Made by a program: the position numbers and the translations under genes
Notes under the pieces: generated by a model
What the model was told of the DNA's origin: nothing
The model's input: the letters and a program-made list of their open reading frames with translations, nothing else
The model's database searches: none
Origin: Pseudomonas berkeleyensis
GTDB lineage: Bacteria > Pseudomonadota > Gammaproteobacteria > Pseudomonadales > Pseudomonadaceae
Assembly (NCBI RefSeq): GCF_014109765.1
Contig: NZ_CP059139.1
Span: 2,484,001-2,548,000, forward strand
Direction: 5' to 3'
Length of the DNA: 64,000 bases
Shown: piece after piece, positions 43,364 through 52,750 of the stretch
Layout of the letters: each line of letters starts with the position of its first letter
Position numbering within the stretch: the stretch's first letter is position 1

Positions 43364-43936
43364 TCACGCTTGATCGTTGGCGGGCTGCGCTCTTGAGGCG
43401 CAGCGCTGCCGCCACATCAGCGGGCTCAGCCCGGTTTCGCGGCGAAAGGTGCGGGTGAAGTGCGACTGATCGCAGAAACCGTGGGCATGAGCGATTTGTG
43501 TCAACGGCTGGTCGCTGACCAGCATCATCTCCCTGGCGGCTTCGATGCGCTTGCGGGCCACATAGGCCAGCGGCGTGATGCCGAAGGTCTGTTTGAACAC
43601 ATGGGAAAAATGGCTGCTGCTCAGGCTGAGCTGGGCGGCCAGGTCGCAGGTACGAATCGAGGCGGCGAGGTTCTCGCTGATGTATTGATCCAGGCGTCGC
43701 GTCTGCCAGTGGGTCAGGCCGCTGCCGGCATGGCGTGCACCACAGTCACGACAGGCGTTGGCATGGCGCAATAGCTCCATCGCCTGTTCGAGGTAGAAGT
43801 AGGCGCTGTGGGTGTCGTCTTGCAGCGCCATTTCGGCTTCCGCGAGCAAGGACGAGATTCGTCTCAGCACCTGCGGGTCGCGGCCAGCCTGGTGTGGGCA
43901 GGGCGCTACTGCACGAAAATCCCCGAACGACCCCAT
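43364..43936 (-). CDS. Short AraC-family transcriptional regulator
   Basis: This 190-residue protein has an AraC double helix-turn-helix in the C-terminal ~105 residues (LDQYISENLAASIRTCDLAA, QLSLSSSHFSHVFKQTFG, FCDQSHFTRTFRRETGLSP). The N-terminal ~80 residues are helical with a Cys cluster ACRDCGARHAG (four potential metal or redox ligands counting His) instead of a full sugar-binding cupin. That suggests a redox or metal input, but this is inference. It stands alone, convergent with the GST gene. Confidence 0.88.
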   Translation of the reverse strand: MGSFGDFRAVAPCPHQAGRDPQVLRRISSLLAEAEMALQDDTHSAYFYLEQAMELLRHANACRDCGARHAGSGLTHWQTRRLDQYISENLAASIRTCDLAAQLSLSSSHFSHVFKQTFGITPLAYVARKRIEAAREMMLVSDQPLTQIAHAHGFCDQSHFTRTFRRETGLSPLMWRQRCASRAQPANDQA

Positions 43937-44023
43937 CTGGAAGCTTCCTTGTGTGACTGGATGCCAAGCATGCGCGGCGCCTCTGGCCGCGCACAGCTCA
44001 CAAGGAGGGGAAAGGCGGCAACA

Positions 44024-44665
44024 CTAAAGTGGGGTGCCGATCTCCAGTACGCCGCGTTGCACGGCGATAGCCACGGCATGGGTACGGTTGTTTGCGCTCA
44101 GCTTGTCCATGATCAGGCGCATGTGACCTTTGACCGTGTCTTCGGTGATGCGCAGTTGCAGGGCGATGTCGCGATTGGAATAACCCAGTGCGGCCGCCTG
44201 GAGAACCTCGACTTCACGCGGGCTGAGGCTTTGCTGGCCGATGTGCGCGGCCAGGTCGGCGGCGATCTCCGGCGGAATGTGACGCTTGCCCGCGGCCAGG
44301 GTACGGATCGTCTCCACCAGCTCCTTGCGCAGGCTGCTTTTCAGCAGATAGGCCTGTGCGCCTGCCTGAATGGCGTGCAGCGCGCGCACGTCGCCGCGAT
44401 AGGTGGTGAGAATGGCAATGCGTGCATCCGGGCATTCGCCGCGAATCGCCAGGATGCTGTCGATACCGTTCATGCGCGGCATTTGCAGATCCATCAGGGT
44501 CACGTCCGGACGCAGTTGGCGAAAGCGTTCCAGTGCCTCGCGACCATCGCTGGCTTCGCCGACCAGATCGATGTCCTCTTGCCCGGCGAGCACGGCGGCG
44601 ATGCCTTCGCGCAGCAGGGGATGATCATCCGCGACCAGTACGCGGATGGGGTTGGCGGCTGTCAT
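44024..44665 (-). CDS. NarL/FixJ-type response regulator
   Basis: This 213-residue regulator has a receiver domain with phospho-acceptor Asp59 in VTLMDLQMPRMNG, acidic pocket VADDHPLLREG and the Lys in YLLKSSLRKEL. A LuxR-type helix-turn-helix follows at about 148-195 (SPREVEVLQAAALGYSNRDI, RITEDTVKGHMRLIMDKL). The ATG at 44665 overlaps the sensor-kinase stop by four bases, so the pair is cognate. Targets are unknown. Confidence 0.94.
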   Translation of the reverse strand: MTAANPIRVLVADDHPLLREGIAAVLAGQEDIDLVGEASDGREALERFRQLRPDVTLMDLQMPRMNGIDSILAIRGECPDARIAILTTYRGDVRALHAIQAGAQAYLLKSSLRKELVETIRTLAAGKRHIPPEIAADLAAHIGQQSLSPREVEVLQAAALGYSNRDIALQLRITEDTVKGHMRLIMDKLSANNRTHAVAIAVQRGVLEIGTPL

Positions 44666-47600
44666 GGCTGAGAGCTCCTGATCAATCGTTTCCAGTGTAG
44701 CCAGCGTCGTGCGCGCGGGTGCGGCTGCCGGTAGGCCAAGGGCCCGGCCAGAGCCAACTGCACCAGGCAGCCGTGGCCAGGTGCACTTTGAATATTCAAG
44801 GTGCCGCCGATCTTGGCGGCGCGTTCGTACATGCCTTTCAGCCCCCAGTGGTCGACCGGTTCCGCGCCTTGCAGGTACTCGGCCAGCAGGCCACGACCAT
44901 CGTCACTGACGGATAACGAGAACTGCCGAGGGTTGTAATCCAGGCGCACGCGTATGTGGCTTGCGTTGGCATGCCGGAAGGCATTGCTGACGGCTTCGCG
45001 GGCGAGCTGGCTGAGTTCGTCATGCACCACCGGATGCAGGGCGCAGGGCGTGCCGGCGATCTCGACCTGATAGTCGGTGTCAGCATGCTCGTGCAACTGA
45101 TCGAGTTCGCGCAGCGTCTGCGGCAGGTCGCTCGACGCCTCCTGCGCGTGACGCAGGTTACGCACGCGCTCACGACCTTCGGCGATCACCTGGTCAGCAC
45201 GATCCAGGGCATTTTCCAACTTCGTTCGCGCCGGTTGATCGGCTGGCAGGCTATCCGCTGCGGCCTGCACGTGCAGCACCAGGCCTTGCACGCCTTGCAG
45301 CAGGGTGTCGTGCAATTCGCGTGCGATGCGTTCACGTTCATCGTGGCGTTCTTCCAGGCGCGTGCGCAGGCGCTCGGCGGCGCGCTGCATGTTGCTGCGG
45401 TAGAGCAGGTGCAGCACCAGCAGCACGCTCAGTGCCACGGCCAGGATGAACAGAGGATGGCGGTAGAACATCTGCCCGATGCTGAAGCTCAGTTCGGCAT
45501 CCTGCTCGCTGGGTACGCCATCCTGATTGAGCGCGCGTACGCGAAAACGATAGGAGCCGGCAGGCAGGCCGGTGTAGGTCGCCTCGCGCTGGCGCCCGGC
45601 GGAGTGCCAGTCGTTGTCGAAACCATCGAGTCGGTAGAGAAAACGCAGCCCTTCGGGAGCCGACAGGCTCAGGGCGCTGTAACGAATGGCCAGGCGCTTG
45701 CTGTCGGCAGGCAGGATCATTGGCGCTTGCAGCGAGATGCCTGCACCGTCGGCGACCAGTGACTCGATGCTGACCTTGGGAGCCTTGCTGTTTTGCACCT
45801 GCCAGCCGGGCTTCAGCCCGGCCACGCCATTGCGGGTCACGAACCACAGGCGCCCCTGGGCGGTACGCACGGCCGTTGGCAGAGCAAGCACCTGCTGCGG
45901 GTCATTGGCCAGACCGCCTTGCAGGTCATAGGTGCGATAACGGATAGGGTGGCGTGGGTCGTTCAGAGCCTTGGCGATCTCCTCGGCCGGCAATTGAAAT
46001 ACGCCGCCCTTGCCCTGCAGCCACAAGTCTTCGCCCTGTGCACTGGCCACGGGAATGATGGCGTAAAGGTTGTCGAACAGGCCGTTCTCGCTCAATGGCA
46101 GATTCTGGAAACGCTTGCCATCGAAGCGCGCCAGGCCTCGCTGTCCGCCGAACCAGCTGTGATCCTGCAGATGAGCCATCGCCGTCACATGACCGATGTC
46201 CAGGCCTTCGGCGCTCCCCCAGCGATGCTCGCCCTGCTCGTCATGGCTGACGAGCAGGTTGTCGCGGTAACCGAACCAGCGCTGCCCGTCGGGCGCCAGC
46301 GCAGAGCTTACCGGCATCAGTTGCGTCGGGTTGGCGCTGGGGGGCGGTAGCCGCTGCCACTGGCCCTCACGTAGTACGTAGAGCCCCTGGCGGTTGAGTG
46401 ACAGCCAGACTGCACCCTGGCGGTCGATCAGCAAGGTACGTACCGATGAGTCCAGGTCGCGCTCGACAGGCAGGGCCGAGACCTTCTCCAGTTGTTCACC
46501 GATACTGCGCCAGATGCCCTCGGGGCCGGCCAGCCAGACCGAGCCATCCGGTGCCTTGCTGATCGCACTGATTGGCGTGTGCAGCGGCAGTTGATGCAGG
46601 CCGTCGTCGTTCAGACGCATGACAGGCAGGTTGCTGCTACCCGCCCAGAGGTTGCCCTGGTCATCGGCGCCCAATGCCAGGTTGTGCGCGTTGGTGGGAA
46701 AACCAGCGGGAAGCAGGGGGCGTTCGCGCAAACGATCCAGGCCGTTCTGCGTACCGATCCACAGGCTGCCGTCGCTGTCCTCGAGCAGTGGCCAGGCGAA
46801 GTCGGAGCTGAGCCCGTCGCGGGCGGTGAAGCGCTCGCTGGTATCGAACCCGGCGCTGCCATGCTCGTTGGGTTTGGCCACATGCAGCAGGCCGCTACCT
46901 GCTGTGCTCAGCCACAGGCAACCATGCAGATCGAACAGCATGGCGTTGGCTTCGGCACCGATGGCGATGCGGCTTGTCTGCAATAATGCCGAGCCGATGT
47001 CGACTCGAAGCAGGCTTTCGCGGTCGCGTTCGATCAGCCACAGCGCTCCATCGGGAGCCTGCATCATCTGCCGCGTGCGATTGCTGCGAATGCCGGTATC
47101 GCGCAGCGCTCGGGCGCCAGGCTGGAGAACGTAGAGGCGCTGTTCGTCGGCGACCCAGAGTCGGTCGCTGCTGTCGACCAGCACGCTGTAGGCATTGTTG
47201 CCGAGAAAGCCCTCTGCGCTGCCCAGGCGCTGCCAGCCTTTACCGTCGTAGCGCAGCAGGCCGTCGTTGGCCGCTGCCCAGACGCTGCCATCTGCCGTTC
47301 GCGCCAGGGCGTAGATCACGCCGCTGCCGAGGTCGAAGCGGCTGGGTTGCTCCTTCTCCGAGGTGATCAGGTAGACGCCGCCGTTGCGCAGGCCTACCCA
47401 TAACCCGGCGTCGCTGGCCAACAGGCTGGAGACGATTCCCAGGTCATGGCCATCGGGTGTGCGGTAGCTGGTGAATTCGAAACCGTCGAAGCGGTACAGG
47501 GAGTCGTGCGTGCCCAGCCACAGGTAGCCGTCGTGGGTTTCCGCCAAGGCGCCGATCTGGCTGGGGCTGTCGTCATTGAGTGTCCAGCGGCGATGTTCCA

Positions 47601-47754
47601 GCTGCTGCTCCAGCCCGCTTCGGTCTGCCTGCGCGGCGGCGCTGAACAGCACCATGCAAAGCAAGGCCAGCACGACGCTGAGGCGAAGCTGTGAGGTGTA
47701 CGGTCTAGAAGCGTCCAACTTGATTCTGTGCCCATTCGATGCAGTAGTCGGCAA
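44662..47754 (-). CDS. Periplasmic beta-propeller hybrid-type sensor histidine kinase (Reg_prop/Y_Y_Y)
   Basis: This sensor of about 1030 residues has a signal-like N-terminus (LRLSVVLALLCMVLFSAAAQ), then two stretches of Reg_prop propeller repeats (GYLWLGTHDSLYRFDGFEFT, DGSLWIGTQNGLDRLRERPL, PDGSVWLAGPEGIWRS). A Y_Y_Y domain (YRLDGFDNDWHSAGRQREAT), one helix at 767-785, a HisKA_3 with His815 (RIARELHDTLLQGVQG) and HATPase (SDDGRG, HWGLKGMYERAAKIGG) follow. No receiver is fused, unlike Bacteroides hybrids. The first ATG lies 50 bases inside the upstream hydrolase gene; later starts (TTG/GTG near residues 13-28) are possible. The ligand is unknown. Confidence 0.92.
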   Translation of the reverse strand: MPTTASNGHRIKLDASRPYTSQLRLSVVLALLCMVLFSAAAQADRSGLEQQLEHRRWTLNDDSPSQIGALAETHDGYLWLGTHDSLYRFDGFEFTSYRTPDGHDLGIVSSLLASDAGLWVGLRNGGVYLITSEKEQPSRFDLGSGVIYALARTADGSVWAAANDGLLRYDGKGWQRLGSAEGFLGNNAYSVLVDSSDRLWVADEQRLYVLQPGARALRDTGIRSNRTRQMMQAPDGALWLIERDRESLLRVDIGSALLQTSRIAIGAEANAMLFDLHGCLWLSTAGSGLLHVAKPNEHGSAGFDTSERFTARDGLSSDFAWPLLEDSDGSLWIGTQNGLDRLRERPLLPAGFPTNAHNLALGADDQGNLWAGSSNLPVMRLNDDGLHQLPLHTPISAISKAPDGSVWLAGPEGIWRSIGEQLEKVSALPVERDLDSSVRTLLIDRQGAVWLSLNRQGLYVLREGQWQRLPPPSANPTQLMPVSSALAPDGQRWFGYRDNLLVSHDEQGEHRWGSAEGLDIGHVTAMAHLQDHSWFGGQRGLARFDGKRFQNLPLSENGLFDNLYAIIPVASAQGEDLWLQGKGGVFQLPAEEIAKALNDPRHPIRYRTYDLQGGLANDPQQVLALPTAVRTAQGRLWFVTRNGVAGLKPGWQVQNSKAPKVSIESLVADGAGISLQAPMILPADSKRLAIRYSALSLSAPEGLRFLYRLDGFDNDWHSAGRQREATYTGLPAGSYRFRVRALNQDGVPSEQDAELSFSIGQMFYRHPLFILAVALSVLLVLHLLYRSNMQRAAERLRTRLEERHDERERIARELHDTLLQGVQGLVLHVQAAADSLPADQPARTKLENALDRADQVIAEGRERVRNLRHAQEASSDLPQTLRELDQLHEHADTDYQVEIAGTPCALHPVVHDELSQLAREAVSNAFRHANASHIRVRLDYNPRQFSLSVSDDGRGLLAEYLQGAEPVDHWGLKGMYERAAKIGGTLNIQSAPGHGCLVQLALAGPLAYRQPHPRARRWLHWKRLIRSSQP

Positions 47755-48442
47755 CTCTTTCCCACCCGGGTTCGGCGATCAGCCAGTGGCTGTAGCCTGG
47801 AAACTGCTTGAAGCTGGTGATAGCGGCCGAGCGCCGATGATGGCGGTAGGTGGCGGCCACCGTGCTGGCGCGAACGATGCGGGCGCAGCCACCGGCGATC
47901 AGCAGCAGTGGTGCGCGCTCGGCATTGGCAAAGTCGACACGCTTGCCAAGGCCCAGTGCCGCTTCGAACAACACCCGGCCTGGCGCCGGGACGATGTGCT
48001 GCGCATAGGCAGCGTTTTGCTGGGTCGGCGTCAGGGTTTGCGCCATATTGCGCGCGAAATACTGCGGTGTCATGTACAGCAGGTGACGCCAGCCTGCCCA
48101 GTGCAGCAGCCAGGGCCAGGCGCCATACAAGCCGGCCAGGCTGGCCCGTGACGGCAATGGGTCGATGGCGATGCCGGCCTGGCCCAGGCCACGGTTGAGG
48201 AGCAATTGCACCAGCAGGCCGCCGAGGTCATGCCCGATCAGCAGTGGCGGCTGGCCGAGGTTGCGAATGTGCGCTTCGTAGTGATCGAGGAGGGCGCTGA
48301 TGCCCGGTTGCCGCCCGCCCTGGTCTGGCGGCCAGGGCGGTGCGCTGCAGCGATAACCGCAGGCGCTGAAACGGCGCTGGAACGGCTCCCAGATTGCAGG
48401 CGTGAGCCAGATGCCGTGGATGAACAGTGCGTGACGCGGCAT
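47705..48442 (-). CDS. Alpha/beta hydrolase with Asp nucleophile position
   Basis: This 245-residue alpha/beta-fold protein has the oxyanion motif FIHGIWLTPAIW and nucleophile elbow LLIGHDLGGLLVQ with Asp72 where lipases have Ser. That is the pattern of haloalkane dehalogenases and epoxide hydrolases, although the following Trp of HDWG is Leu here. A C-terminal His candidate lies in GYSHWLIAEPGW. The 3' end overlaps the sensor kinase reading frame by 50 bases, so its product may produce or remove a signal for that kinase. Substrate unknown. Confidence 0.82.
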   Translation of the reverse strand: MPRHALFIHGIWLTPAIWEPFQRRFSACGYRCSAPPWPPDQGGRQPGISALLDHYEAHIRNLGQPPLLIGHDLGGLLVQLLLNRGLGQAGIAIDPLPSRASLAGLYGAWPWLLHWAGWRHLLYMTPQYFARNMAQTLTPTQQNAAYAQHIVPAPGRVLFEAALGLGKRVDFANAERAPLLLIAGGCARIVRASTVAATYRHHRRSAAITSFKQFPGYSHWLIAEPGWERVADYCIEWAQNQVGRF

Positions 48443-48486
48443 ATGCCATCTAGCCCGTCGCGCCCTGCGCTCTGCAGTCGCTCTCG

Positions 48487-50109
48487 TCAGGAGCTGGCAT
48501 GAGACGACTCCGCAGGCTGAGAGGCGCCCTTGGCTGGCATCAGAAAGTGTTCGATATGCACCGCCACGTCCGGACTCTGGAAGCGTCGGGCCGCCGCCTC
48601 GATGCGTTGTTCGGCGCGGGTTACCCGGCCGTGATGGCGCAGGTGTTCGAGCCAGGACTCATCGAAGAAGAACTCCTGCCAGTGCCGCGGGTTCTCGCTG
48701 TTCTGTACCAGCCCCCAGGAAAATGCGCCGTTACGCTTGCGCATGCGGGCGACCTCGACCATTGCCTGGCGAAAGCCTGCCACATGCTCCGGCGCGATGT
48801 CGTACTGCAGGGTGATCATCACCGGGCCACGTTCACGATCGGCCTCGTCGGCGAGGATCGGTGCCGGCCAGTGCAGCGAGGGCGCCAGGTCTTCGCTTTC
48901 GGTCACCGGCAGGGTGAAGCGCGGCGTCAGCAACAGACCGAGAACCAGGCAGCCGGAAGCAGCGAGCAGGGCGACGGGAATCGACGCATGACTGGCGACG
49001 TAACCCCACAGCGCGCCGCCGGCGGCCATGCTGCCGAAGAACACCAGGATGTATACCGACAGCGCGCGGGCTCGCACCCAGTCCGGCACTGACGTCTGCG
49101 CGCTGACCTGCAGGCTGGACAGCACTGCGATCCATGCCGCGCCGCTGAGCAGCATCACCGGCAGCAGCACGGCGAAGTCGCGCACCCAGGCCAGGGCCAG
49201 CAGCACCAGGGCGTAGAGCACGCTGGCCATGGCCACCAGATGGTTGGCGCTGATGCGCTCGCGCAGCCTGGGCAGCAGCATGGCGCCGAGCACCGCGCCG
49301 ATACCGACGCTACCCAGCAGTAGGCCGAAGTCACTGGCGCTGCCTTTCAGCTCGCCCCGTACGATCAGCGGTAGCAACGAGGTGCCGGCACTGGCGCCAA
49401 CGAAGAAGGCTGCTGCGCGCACCAGCACCGATTGCAATGGACGTGAGGCACGGCTGTAACGCCAGCCGGCACGAATGGCGCCGAGCAGGCGTTCGGCCGG
49501 GAAGGCGGCGACCTGGCGCTCGCGCTTCCAGGTCAGCAGCACCGCCATCACCGCGAAGAACGACAGGGCGTTGAGGGCGAAGGTCGCCCACGGCCCGCTG
49601 AGGCTGACCAGTACCCCGGCGATGGCCGGGCCGAGCGCGCGGGCGACGTTGATGCCGAGGCTCGACAGGGCAATGGCCGAGGGCAGGTCGCGCTTGCTCA
49701 CCAGCTCCGGCGTCAGCGCCGACCAGGCCGGCATCATCAGCGCGGTACCGACGCCCATGGCCAGGGTCAGGCCGAGCAACAGCCAGACCGTGGTCAGCCC
49801 GAGCAGCGTCAGAGTCGCCAGCAGCGTCGCCACGGCGGCCATCCATACCTGCACGATCAGCAGGTAACGACGCTTGTCGATGATGTCGGCCATGGCCCCG
49901 GCCGGCAGCGCCAGGAGGAACATTGGCGCGCTGCCGGCTACCTGCACCAGCGCCACGTGCATGGGGTTGCTCGACAGGCTGGTCATCAGCCAGCCGGCAC
50001 CGACCTCGTGCATCCAGGTGCCGATGTTCGAGGCGATACTGGCCAGCCACAACCAGCGGAACGTGTCGTGCTTGAGGGCGCCCCAGGGCGAAGCCTTTTC
50101 GCTGGCCAT
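48487..50109 (-). CDS. MFS exporter (EntS/MFS_3 type) with C-terminal ABM-like domain
   Basis: This 540-residue transporter has 10-12 helices in the first ~410 residues (IGTWMHEVGAGWLMTSLSS, ADIIDKRRYLLIVQVWM, GINVARALGPAIAGVLVSL). A soluble C-terminal ~100-residue domain (MITLQYDIAPEHVAGFRQAM, FFFDESWLEHLRHHGRVTRA) resembles antibiotic-biosynthesis-monooxygenase domains. MFS_3 proteins export siderophores or drugs. The ATG at 50109 lies one base after the amidohydrolase stop. A separate ABM-domain protein is encoded two genes upstream, so the same fold appears twice in the operon. Confidence 0.9.
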   Translation of the reverse strand: MASEKASPWGALKHDTFRWLWLASIASNIGTWMHEVGAGWLMTSLSSNPMHVALVQVAGSAPMFLLALPAGAMADIIDKRRYLLIVQVWMAAVATLLATLTLLGLTTVWLLLGLTLAMGVGTALMMPAWSALTPELVSKRDLPSAIALSSLGINVARALGPAIAGVLVSLSGPWATFALNALSFFAVMAVLLTWKRERQVAAFPAERLLGAIRAGWRYSRASRPLQSVLVRAAAFFVGASAGTSLLPLIVRGELKGSASDFGLLLGSVGIGAVLGAMLLPRLRERISANHLVAMASVLYALVLLALAWVRDFAVLLPVMLLSGAAWIAVLSSLQVSAQTSVPDWVRARALSVYILVFFGSMAAGGALWGYVASHASIPVALLAASGCLVLGLLLTPRFTLPVTESEDLAPSLHWPAPILADEADRERGPVMITLQYDIAPEHVAGFRQAMVEVARMRKRNGAFSWGLVQNSENPRHWQEFFFDESWLEHLRHHGRVTRAEQRIEAAARRFQSPDVAVHIEHFLMPAKGASQPAESSHASS

Positions 50110-50110
50110 A

Positions 50111-52093
50111 TCAGAACGCAAAGCACGAGCAGCCGAAGGCGCCCCAGAAGCCCTGGTGATCGCTGACCGGCACACTGCTGCGGCGGGCGCGATCATGCTG
50201 GTGCTGGTGTACCGCACAGGCGCCGATGCATTGGTGGATGCTCGCCGACAGCGGTGCCGCGACTGGCTTCCAGTGGCCGGGCACCTTGGCTACGGGTGAC
50301 CAGTCCGGTAGTACCGGCAGCGTGGGCGGTGCGAGTTTGTCGAACTCGGACGTGGCATGCACGACCTTGCCGCCGACTACGGTGAGCACCGATTCCAGCC
50401 ACTTGATCTGTTCTTCCTCGACGCTGAAGAAGTCCGCCGACAGCGCCACCAGGTCGGCGAGCTGGCCCACCTTGATCTGGCCCTTCTTGCCTTGCTCGCT
50501 GGAGAACCAGGCGCTGCCGTGGGTGAACAGTTGCAGGGCGGTGTTGCGTGACAGGCCCTGCGGATTCAGCGTGGTGCCGCCGACCGTCTTGCCGCTGACC
50601 AGCCAGTACAGCGCCGTCCACGGGTTGTAGCTGGCCACGCGGGTGGCGTCGGTGCCGCCGCCGACCGGGATGCCTTCGGCCAGCATGCGCTGGATCGGCG
50701 GGGTGGCCTCGGCGGCCTTGGCGCCGTAGCGGTCGATGAAGTATTCGCCCTGAAAGGCCATGCGGTGCTGGATGGCGATGCCGCCGCCAAGCGCTCGTAC
50801 CCGTTCGATGTTGCGCGGGCTGATGGTCTCGGCGTGGTCGAACAGCCACGGCAGGCCGTTGAACGGCATATCGCGGTCGACCTTCTCGAACACGTCGAGC
50901 ATGCGCGAGATGGATTCGTCATAGGTGGCGTGCAGGCGGAACGGCCAGCGCTGCTCGACCAGGTGGCGTACCACCGGCTCCAGCTCGGCTTCCATGCTGG
51001 GCGCCAGATCGGGACGAGGTTCGAGAAAGTCCTCGAAGTCGGCGGCGGAGAACACCAGCATCTCGCCGGCACCGTTGTGGCGGAGGAAGTCGGTGCCGTC
51101 GCCCGGCTTGACGATCTTGCTCCAGGCCTGGAAGTCCTGCAGTTCTTCCTTGGGTTTCTGGGTGAACAGGTTGTAGGCGATGCGCACGGTGAGTTGATCC
51201 TGCGCGGCCAGTTCCTGGATCACCTGATAATCATCGGGATAGTTCTGGTAGCCGCCGCCGGCATCGATGGCGCTGGTCACGCCCAGGCGGTTGAGTTCGC
51301 GCATGAATTGACGCGTTGAGTTGACCTGATACTCCAGCGGCAGCTTCGGCCCCTTGGCCAGGGTGGCGTAGAGAATCAACGCGTTGGGGCGGGCGATCAG
51401 CATGCCGGTGGGCTCGCCGCTGGCATCGCGCTGAATCTCGCCGCCGGGCGGGTTCGGGGTGTTCTTGTCGTAGCCGACGGCACGTAGCGCGGCACGGTTG
51501 AGCAGGGCGCGGTCATAGAGATGCAGCACGAACACCGGGGTGTCCGGCGCGGCCTTGTTCAACTCGTCCAGGGTCGGCAGGCGTTTCTCGGCGAACTGGA
51601 ACTCGGTCCAGCCGCCGACCACACGCACCCATTGCGGCGTCGGCGTGCGGTCGGCCTGTTCCTTGAGCATGCGCAAGGCGTCGGCCAGCGACGGCACGCC
51701 TTCCCAGCGCAGTTCCAGGTTGTAGTTGAGGCCGCCGCGGATCAGGTGCAGGTGCGAGTCGTTGAGGCCAGGGATCACCGTACGCTTCTGCAGGTCGACC
51801 ACGCGGGTGGCGTCACCGCGCAGGGCCATGGCTTCGGCATCGCTGCCTACGGCGACGAAGCGCCCGTCCTTGATGGCCACGGCGCTGGCCTGCGGTTTTT
51901 CACGGTCGACCGTGTGCAGCCGGCCGTTGAACAGAATGAGATCGGCACTCATGTTGCCTCCTGATGAACTGGCGGATGAGTCGCTGGCCATGGCCGCGAA
52001 GGGCAGTGCTGACCACAATGCGCCGGCGGCGCCAAGGACGCTACTGGTGGCGAGAAAGTGGCGGCGTTTCGGGTCGCTGGGATCCTGGCTCAT
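50111..52093 (-). CDS. Tat-exported YtcJ-like amidohydrolase with Cys/His-rich tail
   Basis: This 660-residue metal-dependent amidohydrolase of the Amidohydro_3 group has an N-terminal twin-arginine signal (PKRRHFLATSSVLGAAGALW), suggesting folding in the cytoplasm and export. The metal-site motif HLHL in IPGLNDSHLHLIRG, RLHATYDES and DHAETISPRN supply the expected His/Asp ligands, and GGTDATRVASYNPW the terminal Asp. After the usual end near residue 610 a tail carries HQCIGACAVHQHQHD and GCSCFAF, rich in Cys and His. The start at 52093 overlaps the preceding stop (ATGA). Substrate unknown. Confidence 0.9.
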   Translation of the reverse strand: MSQDPSDPKRRHFLATSSVLGAAGALWSALPFAAMASDSSASSSGGNMSADLILFNGRLHTVDREKPQASAVAIKDGRFVAVGSDAEAMALRGDATRVVDLQKRTVIPGLNDSHLHLIRGGLNYNLELRWEGVPSLADALRMLKEQADRTPTPQWVRVVGGWTEFQFAEKRLPTLDELNKAAPDTPVFVLHLYDRALLNRAALRAVGYDKNTPNPPGGEIQRDASGEPTGMLIARPNALILYATLAKGPKLPLEYQVNSTRQFMRELNRLGVTSAIDAGGGYQNYPDDYQVIQELAAQDQLTVRIAYNLFTQKPKEELQDFQAWSKIVKPGDGTDFLRHNGAGEMLVFSAADFEDFLEPRPDLAPSMEAELEPVVRHLVEQRWPFRLHATYDESISRMLDVFEKVDRDMPFNGLPWLFDHAETISPRNIERVRALGGGIAIQHRMAFQGEYFIDRYGAKAAEATPPIQRMLAEGIPVGGGTDATRVASYNPWTALYWLVSGKTVGGTTLNPQGLSRNTALQLFTHGSAWFSSEQGKKGQIKVGQLADLVALSADFFSVEEEQIKWLESVLTVVGGKVVHATSEFDKLAPPTLPVLPDWSPVAKVPGHWKPVAAPLSASIHQCIGACAVHQHQHDRARRSSVPVSDHQGFWGAFGCSCFAF

Positions 52094-52668
52094 GGTCGAT
52101 CCTCGTCTACGGTTGGGCTCAGCCAGGCGGCGAACAGTCGCGTGGCGATGGGCATGAACAGGTACACCACGAGCACAACGATGCTCAGGGTGATCACGAC
52201 ATTGCTCGGCAGATAACCGCCGAGCCACGGTATGCGTTGAAACAGGGGTTGCCAGAGCAGCGGTACGAGCAGGCTCAATGGGAGGATCACGAGGAAGGTC
52301 ACGCAGCTCTGTTTCCAGCGTGGCGGAGGGGCTTGTGCGGTTTCCGGCACGAACCAGAATTCCTTGTTCTCGGCGATTTCCAGCTGATCACCCGTGCGTA
52401 GCAGCGGCTCGACTTCGGCGATCAGTTGGCGCCGCTGCTCGGAGTCGATCCAGTTCTGCAGTCGTTCCAGGCTGGTGAAACGCAGCACGCAGGTGAATTG
52501 CGCCACACGGGCCTGATGGCTGCGCACCACGTCGACGCCCAGGTGACCGGGGCATTGGCTGGCAGTGGCGATGATGCGCCGCAGCCAGGATTCGTAACGC
52601 GGCACGTGGTTTGCGCGAACCTGATGGCGTACCACCAGGGTGACGGTTTCCGACTGCGTCTCGCTCAT
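52090..52668 (-). CDS. ABM-domain protein fused to two transmembrane helices
   Basis: This 192-residue protein has an N-terminal antibiotic-biosynthesis-monooxygenase (dimeric alpha-beta barrel) domain of about 110 residues (VTLVVRHQVRANHVPRYESW, PGHLGVDVVRS, FTSLERLQNWIDSEQR). Two helices follow (SCVTFLVILPLSLLVPLLW and SNVVITLSIVVLVVYLFMPI). The ATG at 52668 is the first one clear of the upstream gene. The membrane anchor places the domain at the inner face. Its function is unknown; it is the second gene of the YcaC-ABM-amidohydrolase-MFS unit. Confidence 0.85.
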   Translation of the reverse strand: MSETQSETVTLVVRHQVRANHVPRYESWLRRIIATASQCPGHLGVDVVRSHQARVAQFTCVLRFTSLERLQNWIDSEQRRQLIAEVEPLLRTGDQLEIAENKEFWFVPETAQAPPPRWKQSCVTFLVILPLSLLVPLLWQPLFQRIPWLGGYLPSNVVITLSIVVLVVYLFMPIATRLFAAWLSPTVDEDRP

Positions 52669-52750
52669 GCTGGCGACTCTGCTCAAAACCTTGGGCCTGT
52701 CGATCCAGCGGCGCGCATCGCTGCGCGCTGCTGAATCGAATTTCAATGGC

